A stretch of 64,000 nucleotides of DNA from Prorocentrum cordatum (taxonomy: Eukaryota; Sar; Dinophyceae; Prorocentrales; Prorocentraceae), in assembly GCA_963575745.1 (NCBI GenBank), contig CAUYUJ010016482.1, forward strand, positions 100,015 through 164,014, read 5' to 3'. Both the position numbers and the translations under genes were made by a program. Numbering within the stretch: the stretch's first letter is position 1; every line of letters starts with the position of its first letter. Below, piece by piece: positions 63,632-64,000 of this stretch. The notes below the pieces were generated by a model, which did no database searches, was not told where the DNA came from, and was given only the letters and a program-made list of their open reading frames with translations.

Positions 63632-64000
63632 ATGCCCGTGGCGGCCAGATGGCCACGCGGATTGACTTCCAAGAACTCCTTCTTGGATTGCCCTTCGCCC
63701 TGGACCGACAACGTGACCGTCGGCGAGCGCTCCAAGTCGGACCCCACCTTTGACCGCCCATCGTTCTCAGCGTCGGATTGGTCACCCAGCAGAGATGTCC
63801 ACTGCCCGCATGGGGAAGGCTGTCGGGCGGCGGAGGAGGGCGCCGGGCAGCAGTCGGACAAGGACGGGGACGGCAGCTCTCCGAGTTCGGGCACGGGCAG
63901 TTCCAGAAAACATCAGGTCAAGAGCAGGTCGCAGCGGCGTCGCATGCAGCGTACCGCCAAGAAGAAATATTTTGAGACCGTGAGCTCCACCTTGACGCCG
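63632..64000 (+). CDS. Start of a possible host protein-coding gene, runs off the window
   Basis: An ATG at 63632 opens a frame of 123 codons with no stop before the edge. Other + frames stop at about 63668, 63751 and 63973. The N-terminal part has 'SKNSFLDCPSPW' and then 'ERSKSDPTFDRPSF'; a K-N-[ST]-F-[IL]-D segment followed by an R-S-x-S-D-P or S-A-P motif is a pattern I recall at the N-terminus of many predicted dinoflagellate proteins. A Ser/Gly/Asp-rich stretch follows, then a basic segment ('RKHQVKSRSQRRRMQRTAKK'). The frame is also open upstream of the ATG into the minisatellite, so an earlier start is possible. No enzymatic domain is visible in this part. Confidence 0.5.
   Translation, partial: MPVAARWPRGLTSKNSFLDCPSPWTDNVTVGERSKSDPTFDRPSFSASDWSPSRDVHCPHGEGCRAAEEGAGQQSDKDGDGSSPSSGTGSSRKHQVKSRSQRRRMQRTAKKKYFETVSSTLTP

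Overview
This 64 kb window looks like nuclear DNA of a eukaryote, most probably a dinoflagellate (inference). It is GC-rich and packed with simple repeats and minisatellites. It carries non-LTR and Ty1/copia-type retroelements and a 100-base scaffold gap, and it has almost no host genes. The Ty1/copia polyprotein has an extra methyltransferase-like module of a kind I know from dinoflagellate elements. The only candidate host gene, at the right edge, begins with a short motif that I recall from dinoflagellate proteins. I saw no rRNA, tRNA, CRISPR array, prokaryotic operon or virus. Most long open frames here are artefacts of tandem repeats.

Layout. 0-9 kb: GAT microsatellite, two arrays of a 90-bp minisatellite, two arrays of a ~104-bp repeat, a 102-bp array, and a 189-bp terminal-inverted-repeat element whose unoccupied insertion site is also present. 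9-22 kb: gap, GAT and GTC microsatellites, many small minisatellites, a second 189-bp element and one eroded coding-like stretch near 16 kb. 22-30 kb: a 1.8-kb octamer array, CCCTAGGG-rich arrays, 650 bp of GGA repeat and a ~1.07-kb foldback palindrome. 30.4-36.7 kb: a decayed Ty1/copia polyprotein. 37-54 kb: more arrays, including ~29 copies of an 89-bp unit with two palindromes, a family of palindromic elements, and two kilobase-scale GAT/GCT arrays. 54.7-55.7 kb: 3' remnant of a LINE with zinc fingers. 58.2-61.5 kb: a nearly intact LINE (endonuclease plus reverse transcriptase) inserted into a 32-bp tandem array, with a likely 15-bp target duplication and a short repeat tail. 62-64 kb: minisatellites, then an open reading frame running off the edge that may be the start of a real gene.

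The elements do not form a pathway. They show how the sequence was built: local tandem amplification, dispersal of small inverted-repeat elements, and insertion of retroelements into existing arrays. Coordinates of array edges are by eye and may be off by tens of bases.
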